A stretch of DNA of 64,000 bases from Litorilituus lipolyticus. Lineage in GTDB: Bacteria; Pseudomonadota; Gammaproteobacteria; Enterobacterales; Alteromonadaceae. Each line of letters begins with the position of its first letter. Position 1 is the first letter of the stretch. Shown piece after piece: positions 1 to 8,250 of this stretch. A model generated the notes under the pieces. It saw nothing but the letters and a program-made list of their open reading frames with translations. It ran no database searches and had not been told where the DNA came from. Location: positions 62,001 through 126,000 of the forward strand of contig NZ_SAWY01000038.1 in assembly GCF_006439335.1 (NCBI RefSeq), in the 5' to 3' direction. Position numbers and translations under genes: made by a program.

Positions 1-564
1 AAGGGTCGAGCTTTAGAACTTGAAGAATTAAACATTCTCATTGATTACTGTATGGCACAAGAAGGAGTTATTGCAATGCGTGATGCTGCGGTAATTGCTT
101 TGGTATATGGTGCAGGTTTAAGAAGACATGAAGCAGCTGGCTTATTATTATCTGATTTAAATATCAGTGAAGGCACTATTAAGGTACTGGGTAAAGGTAA
201 TAAAGAACGTATCAACGCCCTGCACGATCGAAATTTAGACATTATTCAAACTTGGTTAGATGAACGAGGTTTAGCTCCCGGCCCTTTATTTTTGCGTGCA
301 AGAAAAGGCAATCGTCTGGTTAATGAACCTATTTCAGGCCAAACAATATATGACATTATTATTCGTAGGTATAAAGAAGCAGGCTTGAAACGGTTAACGC
401 CACATGACTTACGAAGAACTTTTGCCACCAAACTACTTGAAAACGGCGAAGATGTTTTTCTCGTGCAAGATCTTATGGGGCACTCATCAGTAGAAACTAC
501 AAAGAATTATGATAGGCGTGCCGACAAAGCAAAAACAAAAGCGGCAAAAGCTTTACCATTCTAA
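1..564 (+). CDS. Tyrosine recombinase/integrase, C-terminal part (5' end outside window)
   Basis: The reading frame is open from base 1, so the ATG at 52 is internal and the true start lies upstream. The visible 187 residues are the catalytic domain of a phage-integrase/XerC-like recombinase, which cuts and rejoins DNA through a tyrosine. The conserved residues are in order: the first Arg in GAGLRRHEA, the Lys in GKGNKER, the HDLRRT box (His and Arg), the GHSS His, and the nucleophile Tyr in KNYDRR, followed by a short basic tail. No partner genes or attachment repeats are seen downstream, so whether it is a mobile-element integrase or a host recombinase cannot be told from here. The family call is firm; the role is open. 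Confidence 0.9.
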   Translation, partial: KGRALELEELNILIDYCMAQEGVIAMRDAAVIALVYGAGLRRHEAAGLLLSDLNISEGTIKVLGKGNKERINALHDRNLDIIQTWLDERGLAPGPLFLRARKGNRLVNEPISGQTIYDIIIRRYKEAGLKRLTPHDLRRTFATKLLENGEDVFLVQDLMGHSSVETTKNYDRRADKAKTKAAKALPF

Positions 565-616
565 GTAAAACTAGCCGCTTGAAACACTTAAACTTAAGAA
601 CATTTATTATACGAAT

Positions 617-1465
617 TTAGTTGATAGGTTCTATTTTTAAAACAAGAGCGGGATCAATTTTTACATCAAACCAATTAATTCGCCAATCTAAATGAGGTCC
701 AGTTGCCCTGCCACTTTTTCCAACTGAAGCAACTACTTGTCCTTTTTTAACATAATCTCCTGTTTTAACTGATGACGCACTTAAGTGTAAAAAGGTTGAA
801 CTGACACCTTGGCCATGATCAATAATCATAGTACCGCCAGAATAAAACATATCAGGTACCCAAAGTAACACCTTTCCAGAAGCGGGAGCCTTTACAGGAT
901 CACCAATTTTTCCGGCGTAATCTAAACCATAATGAGGCCTTTTAGGCACACCATTATAAACTCTTCTACTGCCATAAACTCCCGTAATAGTCCCGTCAAT
1001 AGGTGGAATAAAACCTTCGGCGAAGTGAGTTAATTCACTGGAAATTTTTCTAGCCGCTTTAATCTGTTTGCTATCTTTTGCGGAGCGCTCAATAGCTTTT
1101 GGATTAGGCTGCATGATGCTCTTCTTTATACCTTCAATGCGCTGTTCTTTGTAAGTACGTGCCTGTGGTGTAAAAGTTTTGCTTTTTGTTTCCCCATCAG
1201 GTGTAGATACAATTAAGGTATATTCAGATATATCGTCACGTGAGAAACCAAAGGCGTATTCACCTTGAGCCGATACTATTAATGGCCTTCCATTTAACGA
1301 TACAGTGCTATTTTTAGTTGCTTTTCCAACAACTAAACCACCCTGCTTTATTTCTCCTGAAAGTTTGATTTCATCAATTGCTTCAACGCTAACACTCGTT
1401 AATAAAACAGAAGTAAAAAAAGCTGTTTGGACAATAGTTTTATAATTCATAAAGATGTTATCCAT
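617..1465 (-). CDS. Secreted M23-family peptidase (LytM/lysostaphin type)
   Basis: A 282-residue protein predicted to cut peptidoglycan cross-links in the periplasm. An N-terminal signal sequence spans about residues 1-29, then a spacer domain, then the peptidase domain from about 150. The zinc-site pattern is intact: H178 and D182 (HYGLD), H227 (FLHLS) and H258 (GPHLD). I chose the ATG at 1465 because AAGGAG sits about nine bases before it; an in-frame ATG further upstream at 1501 lies inside queD without such a site. The start overlaps the end of the QueD-like gene by eight bases, so the two are probably translationally coupled and co-transcribed with pyrC. The exact substrate cannot be read from sequence. 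Confidence 0.88.
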   Translation of the reverse strand: MDNIFMNYKTIVQTAFFTSVLLTSVSVEAIDEIKLSGEIKQGGLVVGKATKNSTVSLNGRPLIVSAQGEYAFGFSRDDISEYTLIVSTPDGETKSKTFTPQARTYKEQRIEGIKKSIMQPNPKAIERSAKDSKQIKAARKISSELTHFAEGFIPPIDGTITGVYGSRRVYNGVPKRPHYGLDYAGKIGDPVKAPASGKVLLWVPDMFYSGGTMIIDHGQGVSSTFLHLSASSVKTGDYVKKGQVVASVGKSGRATGPHLDWRINWFDVKIDPALVLKIEPIN

Positions 1466-2345
1466 TAACGATTGCTCCTTTTGCAACACCTTCATATGCA
1501 ATGACTTTTAATCTAGTTGAAAGCTCAGGTTGAGCTTTGACGATTTGTCTAGCAATGAAGTCTGCTAATAATTCTACGGTTGAATCACAATCGACAACAT
1601 CAAGTATGTTGGTAGGAACGGCAATATCAAACCTTCCTTGTGGTGCTCTGTAAGCAAAAAATTGATGATCGGGTTTCAAATGTTCATCAATTTCATTTGA
1701 TAACTGAATATCTTTTCGTGATATTCTATCTGCTTCACTGGCTATATAAATGTCTTTCCAACGCTGACACCATTGATGCTCGAGAGAAATATCTTTTTCA
1801 CCATCTACAAATATTTGAATTTTTGAACGGTGGCCATGAGCAATTCGCTGACAGTTACCATCATGTAATTTCAAACCGTGAGTATAGTGATAATAATCAC
1901 CTGGTATATACTCTGGTCTTAATGTCAGAATTAAACCCTCTACGTTTTCAGGTAATTGTTCTAAGATAACTTTTGTTAAATGCTGAGTAACAGCGTCAAT
2001 CGTTATGCTCTTAGATTCTATACTGGCAAAAGCGCAAGCTGGTGATTGCAAATGATAACTGCCCACACCACTAAAGAAGTCAATTGTTTGATGATTTACT
2101 TGATGTGAAGACTCTTTCAAGATGACAGACTTAGACAGTATAGGTAAAAGCAATTTATGATCTACCGCCTCATCTATGATGGCTTTTATTTGCTTCTTAA
2201 CTACAGCAAAATCTAGCACCATACTCATTTCATTCAATGAGCCATCAAGCAATACATCAACAATCCAACTTTCACCGACAATGCCACGTTTAGGGCAAAG
2301 ATATGAAAAATCTATTACTGTTAAGTCGTCTACAAATAATTGCAT
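1458..2345 (-). CDS. 6-carboxytetrahydropterin synthase-like protein, tandem QueD domains
   Basis: At 295 residues this is over twice the usual QueD length (about 120). QueD/PTPS enzymes make 6-carboxytetrahydropterin for queuosine and related 7-deazaguanines. The C-terminal half keeps the active-site pattern: H156, catalytic-type C165 and the HGH pair H170/H172. The N-terminal half has the matching Cys (C17) and the DF..VK and DHKLL motifs (about 45-65), but ESW stands where HGH should be, so its zinc site is gone. The layout suggests a duplication or fusion with one structural and one catalytic unit. It starts 21 bases after the pyrC stop and overlaps the M23 gene. The family is clear; catalytic activity is inferred. 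Confidence 0.8.
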   Translation of the reverse strand: MQLFVDDLTVIDFSYLCPKRGIVGESWIVDVLLDGSLNEMSMVLDFAVVKKQIKAIIDEAVDHKLLLPILSKSVILKESSHQVNHQTIDFFSGVGSYHLQSPACAFASIESKSITIDAVTQHLTKVILEQLPENVEGLILTLRPEYIPGDYYHYTHGLKLHDGNCQRIAHGHRSKIQIFVDGEKDISLEHQWCQRWKDIYIASEADRISRKDIQLSNEIDEHLKPDHQFFAYRAPQGRFDIAVPTNILDVVDCDSTVELLADFIARQIVKAQPELSTRLKVIAYEGVAKGAIVNG

Positions 2346-2366
2346 TATTAATAAGTTACCTTGATA

Positions 2367-3404
2367 TTAATCTTGTACTTGCCATTGAATAGTTTCGTTG
2401 GCGCGAATCGGCACTACTACATCATCTCCAAAAGATAATGTTTCTGGTACTGTCCAATCAGTTTTAATTAATGTGATTTTGTCAGAGTTAACCGGTAATT
2501 GATAAAAAGCAGGTCCATTTAAACTGGCAAATGCTTCTAATTTATCAAGAGCATTTTCTTTCTCAAATACTTCAGCATATAACTCAATTGCGGCATGTGC
2601 AGTATATGAACCAGCACAACCACAGGCCGACTCTTTTGCATGCTTGGCATGGGGAGCTGAATCTGTACCTAAGAAGAATTTAGCACTGCCACTTGTTGCA
2701 GCTTCAATTAAGGCTTGTTGATGTACATTACGTTTTAAAATAGGTAAACAAAAGAAGTGAGGTCTAATGCCACCAACTAACATGTGATTTCTATTGAATA
2801 ATAAATGATGAACCGTAATCGTAGCGGCAACATTATCACTAGCTCCCTTGACAAAATCTACCGCATTTTTAGTAGTAATGTGTTCAAGTACGACTTTCAG
2901 AGTAGGATAATTTTCAACGAGAGGTTTAAGGATATTATCAATAAACACCTGTTCTCTATCAAAGATATCAATATCGTCTGTTGTTACTTCACCATGAATA
3001 AGTAGAGGCATGCCAACTGATTCCATAGCGGCAAATACATCAGATAAGTTATTAACATCTGTAACGCCTGAAGATGAGTTTGTTGTAGCTCCAGCAGGAT
3101 AAAGCTTAGCTGCAAAGACTAGACCTGAATTCTTTGCGTCAATAATATCCTGTGCTGTGGTGTTATCTGTTAAATATAAAACCATTAATGGTTGAAAATG
3201 TGCAGCGGGTTTAGCTGCCATAATTCGTTGATGATACTCAGTTGCTTGCTCAGCATTTGTTACTGGCGGTACAAGATTAGGCATAACAATCGCGCGCCCA
3301 AAATACCTACTTATATCGGCAACCGTATTGGTTAAAACATCGCCATCTCTTAAATGTACGTGCCAATCATCAGGTCTTGTGATGGTAATTTCATTTATAG
3401 ACAT
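2367..3404 (-). CDS. pyrC: Dihydroorotase, class II
   Basis: A 345-residue enzyme that closes carbamoyl-aspartate to dihydroorotate in pyrimidine synthesis, in the cytosol. The binuclear zinc site is complete: H15/H17 with R19 (HVHLRD), K100 in [11 protein letters not shown], which is carboxylated in the family, H137 (IHGE), H175 (LEHIT) and D248 (GTDSAPH). The length matches the E. coli-type enzyme. It is first in a minus-strand run with the QueD-like and M23 genes. About 107 bases separate it from the yejK-like gene, and I see no clear operator there. The call is secure. Confidence 0.97.
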   Translation of the reverse strand: MSINEITITRPDDWHVHLRDGDVLTNTVADISRYFGRAIVMPNLVPPVTNAEQATEYHQRIMAAKPAAHFQPLMVLYLTDNTTAQDIIDAKNSGLVFAAKLYPAGATTNSSSGVTDVNNLSDVFAAMESVGMPLLIHGEVTTDDIDIFDREQVFIDNILKPLVENYPTLKVVLEHITTKNAVDFVKGASDNVAATITVHHLLFNRNHMLVGGIRPHFFCLPILKRNVHQQALIEAATSGSAKFFLGTDSAPHAKHAKESACGCAGSYTAHAAIELYAEVFEKENALDKLEAFASLNGPAFYQLPVNSDKITLIKTDWTVPETLSFGDDVVVPIRANETIQWQVQD

Positions 3405-3511
3405 TATTTCTATTCCTATTTTTCATTAATTTATCAACCCATTGTTTTTGATGGGGATATACTGGTTACGCGTTACTGATTATCTGTTCTGTAAGCGCAT
3501 AACGATGTTAT

Positions 3512-4561
3512 TTATTCGTTACTTTCACTATCTTGATTAGCTAAAAGTGACAATAACTGCTCTTTTAAATTTGGTGGTACTTTGAATATAGTTATTGAGT
3601 CATTATGCGGATTATAAACAACATCTTCACCAAAATGACTACGTTCAAAACTTAGACTAATACCGTTACCATACCCGGAGTATTTAGTAATTTTATTAAC
3701 AACAGCTTGCTCATGGGGAAAAGATTCTTCAATGGGATAAGATTGCTCTTGGCAGAATTGATAAAAGTCAGTTTCCGCTCCTGCAGGTTCAATCACTTTA
3801 CCTAACTCTTGAATAGATACATCTTGTGAGCTTGCTTTTTGATCTTTACAGTAATTTAGCAAGTCTTTACGTGTTTTTTGTTTTTCTGTGGCATCAAGTT
3901 GATTTACGGCAACATAATCTTCTACAGCTTGAACAAGGGTTTGAGTTTGCTCTTTTGCGTTTAACCCTTCTTCACAGCCTAAAAAGTCAAGGAAGAAGTC
4001 TGAGACTTTACGACCTGCTCGTCCCTTGATAAAAGAGATATAGCGATTACCCTGTGCATTTTGTTGATAATCAAATAAATCAATTCTCGCAGCGAGTTGA
4101 AGTTTACTGGTATCAAGGTGTTGATCAGCAGAAATATTTAATTCACCATCAACACTATAATGTTCAGTGATAGGAATAATAGCAGCCAATAGGTACCTGC
4201 CACCCATAAATTCATAATGGCAAATAATTAAATAACCAGTTTCAGCTAAATCATATTTTTCAATTTCGTTCTTTAAGACATTACCTGCCTGACAACTAAA
4301 TTGATAAAAGCTTTGTTGCTCATTTAAATAACTTTCCATTAAATCAACAAATCGAGCTGAATCACCTTCAGCAGTCGTTGAGTTAAAACTACCATAGGCT
4401 TTGCTGCCTTTAGCATTGTATATACCATGCAAGCCATCAACGAAATTAGTAATTTTCTGGCTTTGTTCAATTTCTTCAGGCCCTAACCTTAATTGAACTT
4501 CTCCTGTTTCTTCTATTTTTGATAGAAAATGTAGCGCGATATTTGAAATTATTAAACTCAT
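3512..4561 (-). CDS. yejK: Nucleoid-associated protein YejK/NdpA family
   Basis: A 349-residue protein of the NdpA/37-kDa nucleoid-associated family, found bound to the bacterial nucleoid. Family features are the N-terminal segment beginning MSLIISNIALHFL, the early acidic GPEEIEQSQKITNFVDGLHGIYNAKGSKAYG region (cited in part) and the C-terminal stretch with GISLSFERSHFGEDVVY. The length is close to that of E. coli YejK (about 335). It is divergent from yejL-yejM across an 88-base gap, the arrangement expected for this locus. Its molecular role is not well defined in any species, so the call is to family. Confidence 0.9.
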   Translation of the reverse strand: MSLIISNIALHFLSKIEETGEVQLRLGPEEIEQSQKITNFVDGLHGIYNAKGSKAYGSFNSTTAEGDSARFVDLMESYLNEQQSFYQFSCQAGNVLKNEIEKYDLAETGYLIICHYEFMGGRYLLAAIIPITEHYSVDGELNISADQHLDTSKLQLAARIDLFDYQQNAQGNRYISFIKGRAGRKVSDFFLDFLGCEEGLNAKEQTQTLVQAVEDYVAVNQLDATEKQKTRKDLLNYCKDQKASSQDVSIQELGKVIEPAGAETDFYQFCQEQSYPIEESFPHEQAVVNKITKYSGYGNGISLSFERSHFGEDVVYNPHNDSITIFKVPPNLKEQLLSLLANQDSESNE

Positions 4562-4629
4562 AGATAAAAGTCAGTCTTTGTCTTATATAGTATATTGTGC
4601 AGGCATTTGATAAACTACGAAAATTATTA

Positions 4630-4643
4630 ATTTACGCGTAAAT
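4630..4643. promoter_or_regulatory. Perfect 14-bp palindrome before yejL
   Basis: ATTTACGCGTAAAT reads the same on both strands and ends six bases before the yejL start codon, in the short gap shared with divergent yejK. It occupies the place where a ribosome-binding site would be expected, and no purine-rich site is visible. It may be a repressor operator or a chance match; the binding protein is unknown. Confidence 0.35.
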
Positions 4644-4649
4644 CAACTC

Positions 4650-4856
4650 ATGCCAATTGTATCGAAATATTCCAATGAACGTATAGAAAAAATCATCCAA
4701 GAATTAATGGACGTGCTTGTCAATGAATCAGCAACGCCTGATTTAGCATTAATGTGTTTAGGTAATGCGGTAACAAACGTAGTTTCTCAGGTTCCAGAAG
4801 ATCAACGTTCTGCTATTGTAGACAATTTTACCCGAGCATTGAAACAATCAATCTAA
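4650..4856 (+). CDS. yejL: UPF0352 family protein YejL
   Basis: A 68-residue protein of the UPF0352 family, recognised by the starting segment [15 protein letters not shown], the ..[27 protein letters not shown] core and the ending typical of YejL. The family is a small helical dimer of unknown function. It stands between divergent yejK and yejM, 45 bases before the latter, and is probably co-transcribed with yejM. The start is unambiguous in length, although only a palindrome lies directly upstream of it. Confidence 0.9.
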   Translation: MPIVSKYSNERIEKIIQELMDVLVNESATPDLALMCLGNAVTNVVSQVPEDQRSAIVDNFTRALKQSI

Positions 4857-4901
4857 AAATCACGTAATTAATTCACATTAATCATAGAAGAAAAAATATC
4901 A

Positions 4902-6635
4902 ATGGTTTCGTTTGATAATAAAAGTTACAGCAAAAAGTTATTACACCTTATAAGTTGGGGCCATTGGTTCACTTTTTTCAATATTCTTGCCGCAATAGGT
5001 TTTTCATCTTTTTACTTATTTAATGAGTCAATGCCTGAGACACTCTTTGGTCAAGCTTATTTGTTTACTACATGGATAAGTCATATTGCGTTTCTAACTT
5101 TTATCAGCTTTGTATTATTACTATTTCCACTTACGTTAGTATTTCCCCACACAAAATTTATTAGAACCTCAGGCTCAATTATATTTACTGTGGGTCTATT
5201 GCTCTTAGTGTTGGATGCTTTCATTTATAATAGATTAGGCTATCACCTTAACGCTTCATCAAGTAGTCAGATTATTGATTTAATTACAGAGCAAATTAAT
5301 GAAAACGCGACGACCTTTTATTTGGTTAGTGCGATTTTAGCTGTGGTAATACTGGCTTTTCAGTTAGTTATCAGTAATTTTGCATGGAAGCATTTAATGC
5401 AATTACAAAAAACTGTGTTTGCAAGAGTTGTTGTATTATTTCTAGTGGTTTCATTTTTCTTTAGTCATCTAAGCCATATCTGGGCTGATGCTAATTTAGA
5501 TTATGATATTTTACAGCAAGATACCATGCTGCCATTATCTTACCCTGCAACAGCTAAAACATTACTGACAAAATACGGTTTATTCAATTTAACAGATTAC
5601 TTAGAAAGAAAAACCAGTCCTTTAGCTTTTACTTCGACAATTCCTGACTACCCTGTGATTGCACCTAAAGAATGTAAAGGTATGATTTCTACAAATGATG
5701 TTGAGCAAGTTTCAACATTTTTAGTATTAACAGACAAACAATTAGGTGTTGAGCAGCTAAAGCAATTTCAGCAACGTTCAAGTACTGCTAGCATGCTATT
5801 AGAGCAACATATTGATACAGGTTTAAATTCTGACTCTTGGTTTAATTTTTTCTACTCACTTCCAAGTATTTATCAAGAGGAGATCTTGTCACAAAAGCCC
5901 TCTCCTGTTTTGTTTCAAGCAGTAAAGCAACTAAATTTAGCGACATCTTTCACCACGGTATCTTCATCAACCAAACTAAATTCTGAAATGGTTGACCAAG
6001 AACAACCTTGGTATCATGCTCTTTTTGAGCAACATAATGACTTAGAAAACATCTCAACTATATTATTTGCTAATAATTTAAATGCGATGTCGCCAGGATT
6101 GCATGTATTTTATTTTTCTAGCAACGATGCACAATCAGAAGAAAGCCAATATCACTTTGAGCTATTTGTTGACGCATTACTGCTTGCACAAAAGCAGAAA
6201 AAACAGAAAGATTATATTTGGGTTAGCTCAATGAGTAACCTTAATGAAGATACACGCTTATCAACCAAACCAGCTTTATTTGCTTACCCAACAAGTCAGC
6301 CTACTAAAGCTGATGAGATCACATATTTAACCAGTCATATGGATCTACAGCCAACATTAATGAAAAATTGGCTAAATTGTTTTACACCCGTTCAAGACTA
6401 TGCTGCTGGCGATGATCTACTGACATTGACAAAAGATAGAGTTATTGCCAATACCACGGCAAAAGGTATGATGGTTTTTAATAAAGATAAGTCGGTTTTT
6501 ATTGACCAAAACGGTAACTTCCAAAGCTATTCAAGACAACTAGAAGCCCCTATTACTGTAAATGCAGATTTTCCACTTATGATTGATGGTGTTCATTACA
6601 TTAAACAATTTAGTGATACATCGGGTAAACAGTAA
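4902..6635 (+). CDS. yejM: Inner-membrane protein YejM/PbgA/LapC with degenerate sulfatase domain
   Basis: In E. coli this protein senses lipopolysaccharide and works with LapB and FtsH to set LpxC levels. The 577-residue product has the same plan: five membrane segments in about the first 190 residues, starting with the SWGHWFTFFNIL signature, then HIWADANLDYD and the LPLSYPATAKTLL linker, then a periplasmic domain. In that domain the usual sulfatase metal-site motifs are not recognisable: the VDGLN-type Asp region reads FLVLTDKQLG and the His-rich loop before the terminal TSHMDLQPTLM segment is missing its His residues. It is therefore most likely a regulator without enzyme activity. AGAAGAAA precedes the ATG. 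Family assignment is strong by N-terminal pattern. Confidence 0.87.
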   Translation: MVSFDNKSYSKKLLHLISWGHWFTFFNILAAIGFSSFYLFNESMPETLFGQAYLFTTWISHIAFLTFISFVLLLFPLTLVFPHTKFIRTSGSIIFTVGLLLLVLDAFIYNRLGYHLNASSSSQIIDLITEQINENATTFYLVSAILAVVILAFQLVISNFAWKHLMQLQKTVFARVVVLFLVVSFFFSHLSHIWADANLDYDILQQDTMLPLSYPATAKTLLTKYGLFNLTDYLERKTSPLAFTSTIPDYPVIAPKECKGMISTNDVEQVSTFLVLTDKQLGVEQLKQFQQRSSTASMLLEQHIDTGLNSDSWFNFFYSLPSIYQEEILSQKPSPVLFQAVKQLNLATSFTTVSSSTKLNSEMVDQEQPWYHALFEQHNDLENISTILFANNLNAMSPGLHVFYFSSNDAQSEESQYHFELFVDALLLAQKQKKQKDYIWVSSMSNLNEDTRLSTKPALFAYPTSQPTKADEITYLTSHMDLQPTLMKNWLNCFTPVQDYAAGDDLLTLTKDRVIANTTAKGMMVFNKDKSVFIDQNGNFQSYSRQLEAPITVNADFPLMIDGVHYIKQFSDTSGKQ

Positions 6636-6790
6636 ATTAATACTGAACAATGATTAATTTATCAGCAATTGCATGCTATTTTTCTTAACAATTGATAAAT
6701 AGCATTGCATTCGAATATTTTTCGATTATTATACTGGCACTTAGCAAATCCCTCCCTTTTGTTTGCTAGTTCGTCATAAAGAAAATGTTT

Positions 6791-6867
6791 CGGGGTATAG
6801 CGCAGCTTGGTAGCGCGTGCGTCTGGGGGACGTGAGGTCGCAAGTTCGAATCTTGCTACTCCGACCA
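6791..6867 (+). tRNA. tRNA-Pro (anticodon GGG)
   Basis: A 77-base tRNA with encoded CCA. The acceptor stem CGGGGTA pairs with TACTCCG with one G-U. The D arm GCGC..GCGC, the anticodon loop CTGGGGG with GGG at 34-36, and the T arm with TTCGAAT are all present. The anticodon stem carries two wobble pairs at its outer end. A possible -10 (TATACT, 6730-6735) lies upstream. A spurious protein reading frame runs over it on the other strand. Confidence 0.95.
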
Positions 6868-6875
6868 TATTTAGT

Positions 6876-6902
6876 AAAAAAGCGCCTCTATGGCGCTTTT
6901 TT
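6876..6902 (+). terminator. Rho-independent terminator after tRNA-Pro
   Basis: An 11-bp perfect stem AAAAAAGCGCC / GGCGCTTTTTT with a 5-base loop ends in a T run, nine bases after the tRNA. The A run on the other side means it could also serve the minus-strand gene at 6941-7192. Confidence 0.88.
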
Positions 6903-6940
6903 CGTTAGAATAATTCAGTTTATAATTTCTATCGGTAAAA

Positions 6941-7192
6941 TTATTTAAACCACACTTTACCACCAATAAATTTATAAGCCGCAGTACCTCGTATCAAGGT
7001 TTTGCGGGCAAATTGAATTTCGCAACTAGGACAGATACATGGCGTTTTTGTATAGTCTTTTGATATTCGCTCGATAAAGCATTTTACTAAAGTCCCCTTG
7101 CCACCTTTTCTATATTTATAAAGCACTTGATTACATTGCTTACAAAAGATATCAACGGTTTTTGTAGGGCCTTTCTTATTGGGTTTTGCCAT
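6941..7192 (-). CDS. Small zinc-ribbon-like protein, function unknown
   Basis: An 83-residue basic protein. Two CxxC pairs are visible, FCKQCNQ near residue 17 and CICPSCE near residue 53, a spacing consistent with a zinc ribbon. The N-terminus (MAKPNKKGP) and the tail are rich in lysine. I do not recognise a named family. It is the last gene before the tRNA-Pro terminator on the minus strand and lies 30 bases from the lipoprotein gene. Nucleic-acid or protein binding is possible but only inferred from the Cys pattern. Confidence 0.65.
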   Translation of the reverse strand: MAKPNKKGPTKTVDIFCKQCNQVLYKYRKGGKGTLVKCFIERISKDYTKTPCICPSCEIQFARKTLIRGTAAYKFIGGKVWFK

Positions 7193-7222
7193 AATAGTAA
7201 AGGTACTATCCCGTTCTATTTA

Positions 7223-7591
7223 TTAAGGATATGAAACCAAGTATGCTATAGCACGACACCGAACATATTTTTTACAATCAAAGTAGCCCGTACTGGTTTT
7301 GCATTCATCATATACGATGGCATTACCACCTAAAAATTGTGTTTCTGCTTTAAGTGTTTTATGTAACGATTTTTTTGAAGGCATTGGTTCACTAATGTTT
7401 AGCTGACAATAGTCTGTTTCAACAGGCCCTAGTGCTCTTGCATTCATGCTAAATATTTCACTATGGCTGAATTCTTCTACAACACTAGCTCTAATAGCAC
7501 GATCAACATGCCTTCCTAAATTAGTATCGACAGATAACGTAGAGCATCCGTAAAGTGATAATATGCTCAATGTCACTAATATTTTTTTCAT
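7223..7591 (-). CDS. Small putative lipoprotein
   Basis: A 122-residue protein with a clear lipoprotein signal: MKKILVTLSILSLYGC, where C16 would be lipidated. The mature part has several further cysteines (YDECKTSTGYFDCKKYVRC), which may form disulfides in the periplasm. The LGGNAIVYDEC segment recalls the C-terminal domain of DUF4156/RcsF-like lipoproteins, but this is a loose resemblance. It lies 30 bases downstream of a CAP-domain gene on the same strand, and both products would be exported. The function is unknown. Confidence 0.7.
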   Translation of the reverse strand: MKKILVTLSILSLYGCSTLSVDTNLGRHVDRAIRASVVEEFSHSEIFSMNARALGPVETDYCQLNISEPMPSKKSLHKTLKAETQFLGGNAIVYDECKTSTGYFDCKKYVRCRAIAYLVSYP

Positions 7592-7621
7592 AAGCTTTCC
7601 TTTCTATTTTTAGACATCCGT

Positions 7622-8224
7622 TTATTGTTCAACTGAATTTATCGAATTGTTTTTTTGTAAGATAAAATTTGCTTTATTGGGGATTTCACTTTGATCATTG
7701 CGATATACTTGGTTTTTTGCGTAGCCCTTGGTTAGATATACAACCCAATATTCAACATGAGGTGAACTCCACTCTTCAATTAATGCTACACCTAGCTCAT
7801 CTTGTTCAGCATAAAATTTGTGTTCACCGAGTAAATGAACTCTATGAGCCTCTGAATCTTTGAATGAGCTCCAAACTTCTTCTGCTGAAGAATAACCTCC
7901 CGCAACGGCCTCTACCTGATTGCTGTTAAAATCTGTCCCATAATAATCTGGTAATTTATAGTTATGTTCTCTTAATAAAGCATTTGGACTTCCATCTAAG
8001 TTATGAGTGACTAAACCAAATTCAAGCATCTTTTTTGCTTTAACTAAGGCTATTTCAGACAATAATTTATTACAACGAATACTAGGCCTAAGTTGCTCAT
8101 CATCATTAATGATCAACTTTGCTAGTTGCTGTGCTTTTTTTGAAATGCCGCAATCTTGATAGTTGTTGGCTTCAACTTTTATTGATAATGCTAAAGTAAA
8201 AAATAAAAGTAGACTTTTGTACAT
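7622..8224 (-). CDS. Secreted CAP-domain (SCP/PR-1-like) protein
   Basis: A 200-residue protein with an N-terminal signal sequence (about 1-19). A CAP fold is indicated by repeated family features: an early N..R region (LIINDDEQLRPSIRCNKLL), KKMLEFGLVTHNLDG with the first conserved His, the EEVWSSFKDSEAHRVHLL block with the W..S..HR pattern, and ELGVALIEE followed by a YWVVYLT strand. CAP proteins are secreted and diverse; bacterial functions are mostly unknown. It forms a minus-strand pair with the lipoprotein gene downstream. Cellular role is not deduced. Confidence 0.78.
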   Translation of the reverse strand: MYKSLLLFFTLALSIKVEANNYQDCGISKKAQQLAKLIINDDEQLRPSIRCNKLLSEIALVKAKKMLEFGLVTHNLDGSPNALLREHNYKLPDYYGTDFNSNQVEAVAGGYSSAEEVWSSFKDSEAHRVHLLGEHKFYAEQDELGVALIEEWSSPHVEYWVVYLTKGYAKNQVYRNDQSEIPNKANFILQKNNSINSVEQ

Positions 8225-8250
8225 CGTGACTTCCTTTTCAGTGCTGCTAA

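Noticed and set aside
1..564. Start of a prophage or integron at the left edge
   Set aside because: Only a recombinase end is visible; the following genes are housekeeping and no attC or att repeat was found.
6662..6868. Minus-strand open frame starting MVGVARFELATSR
   Set aside because: It is the well-known false frame across a tRNA gene; the tRNA-Pro fold is complete.
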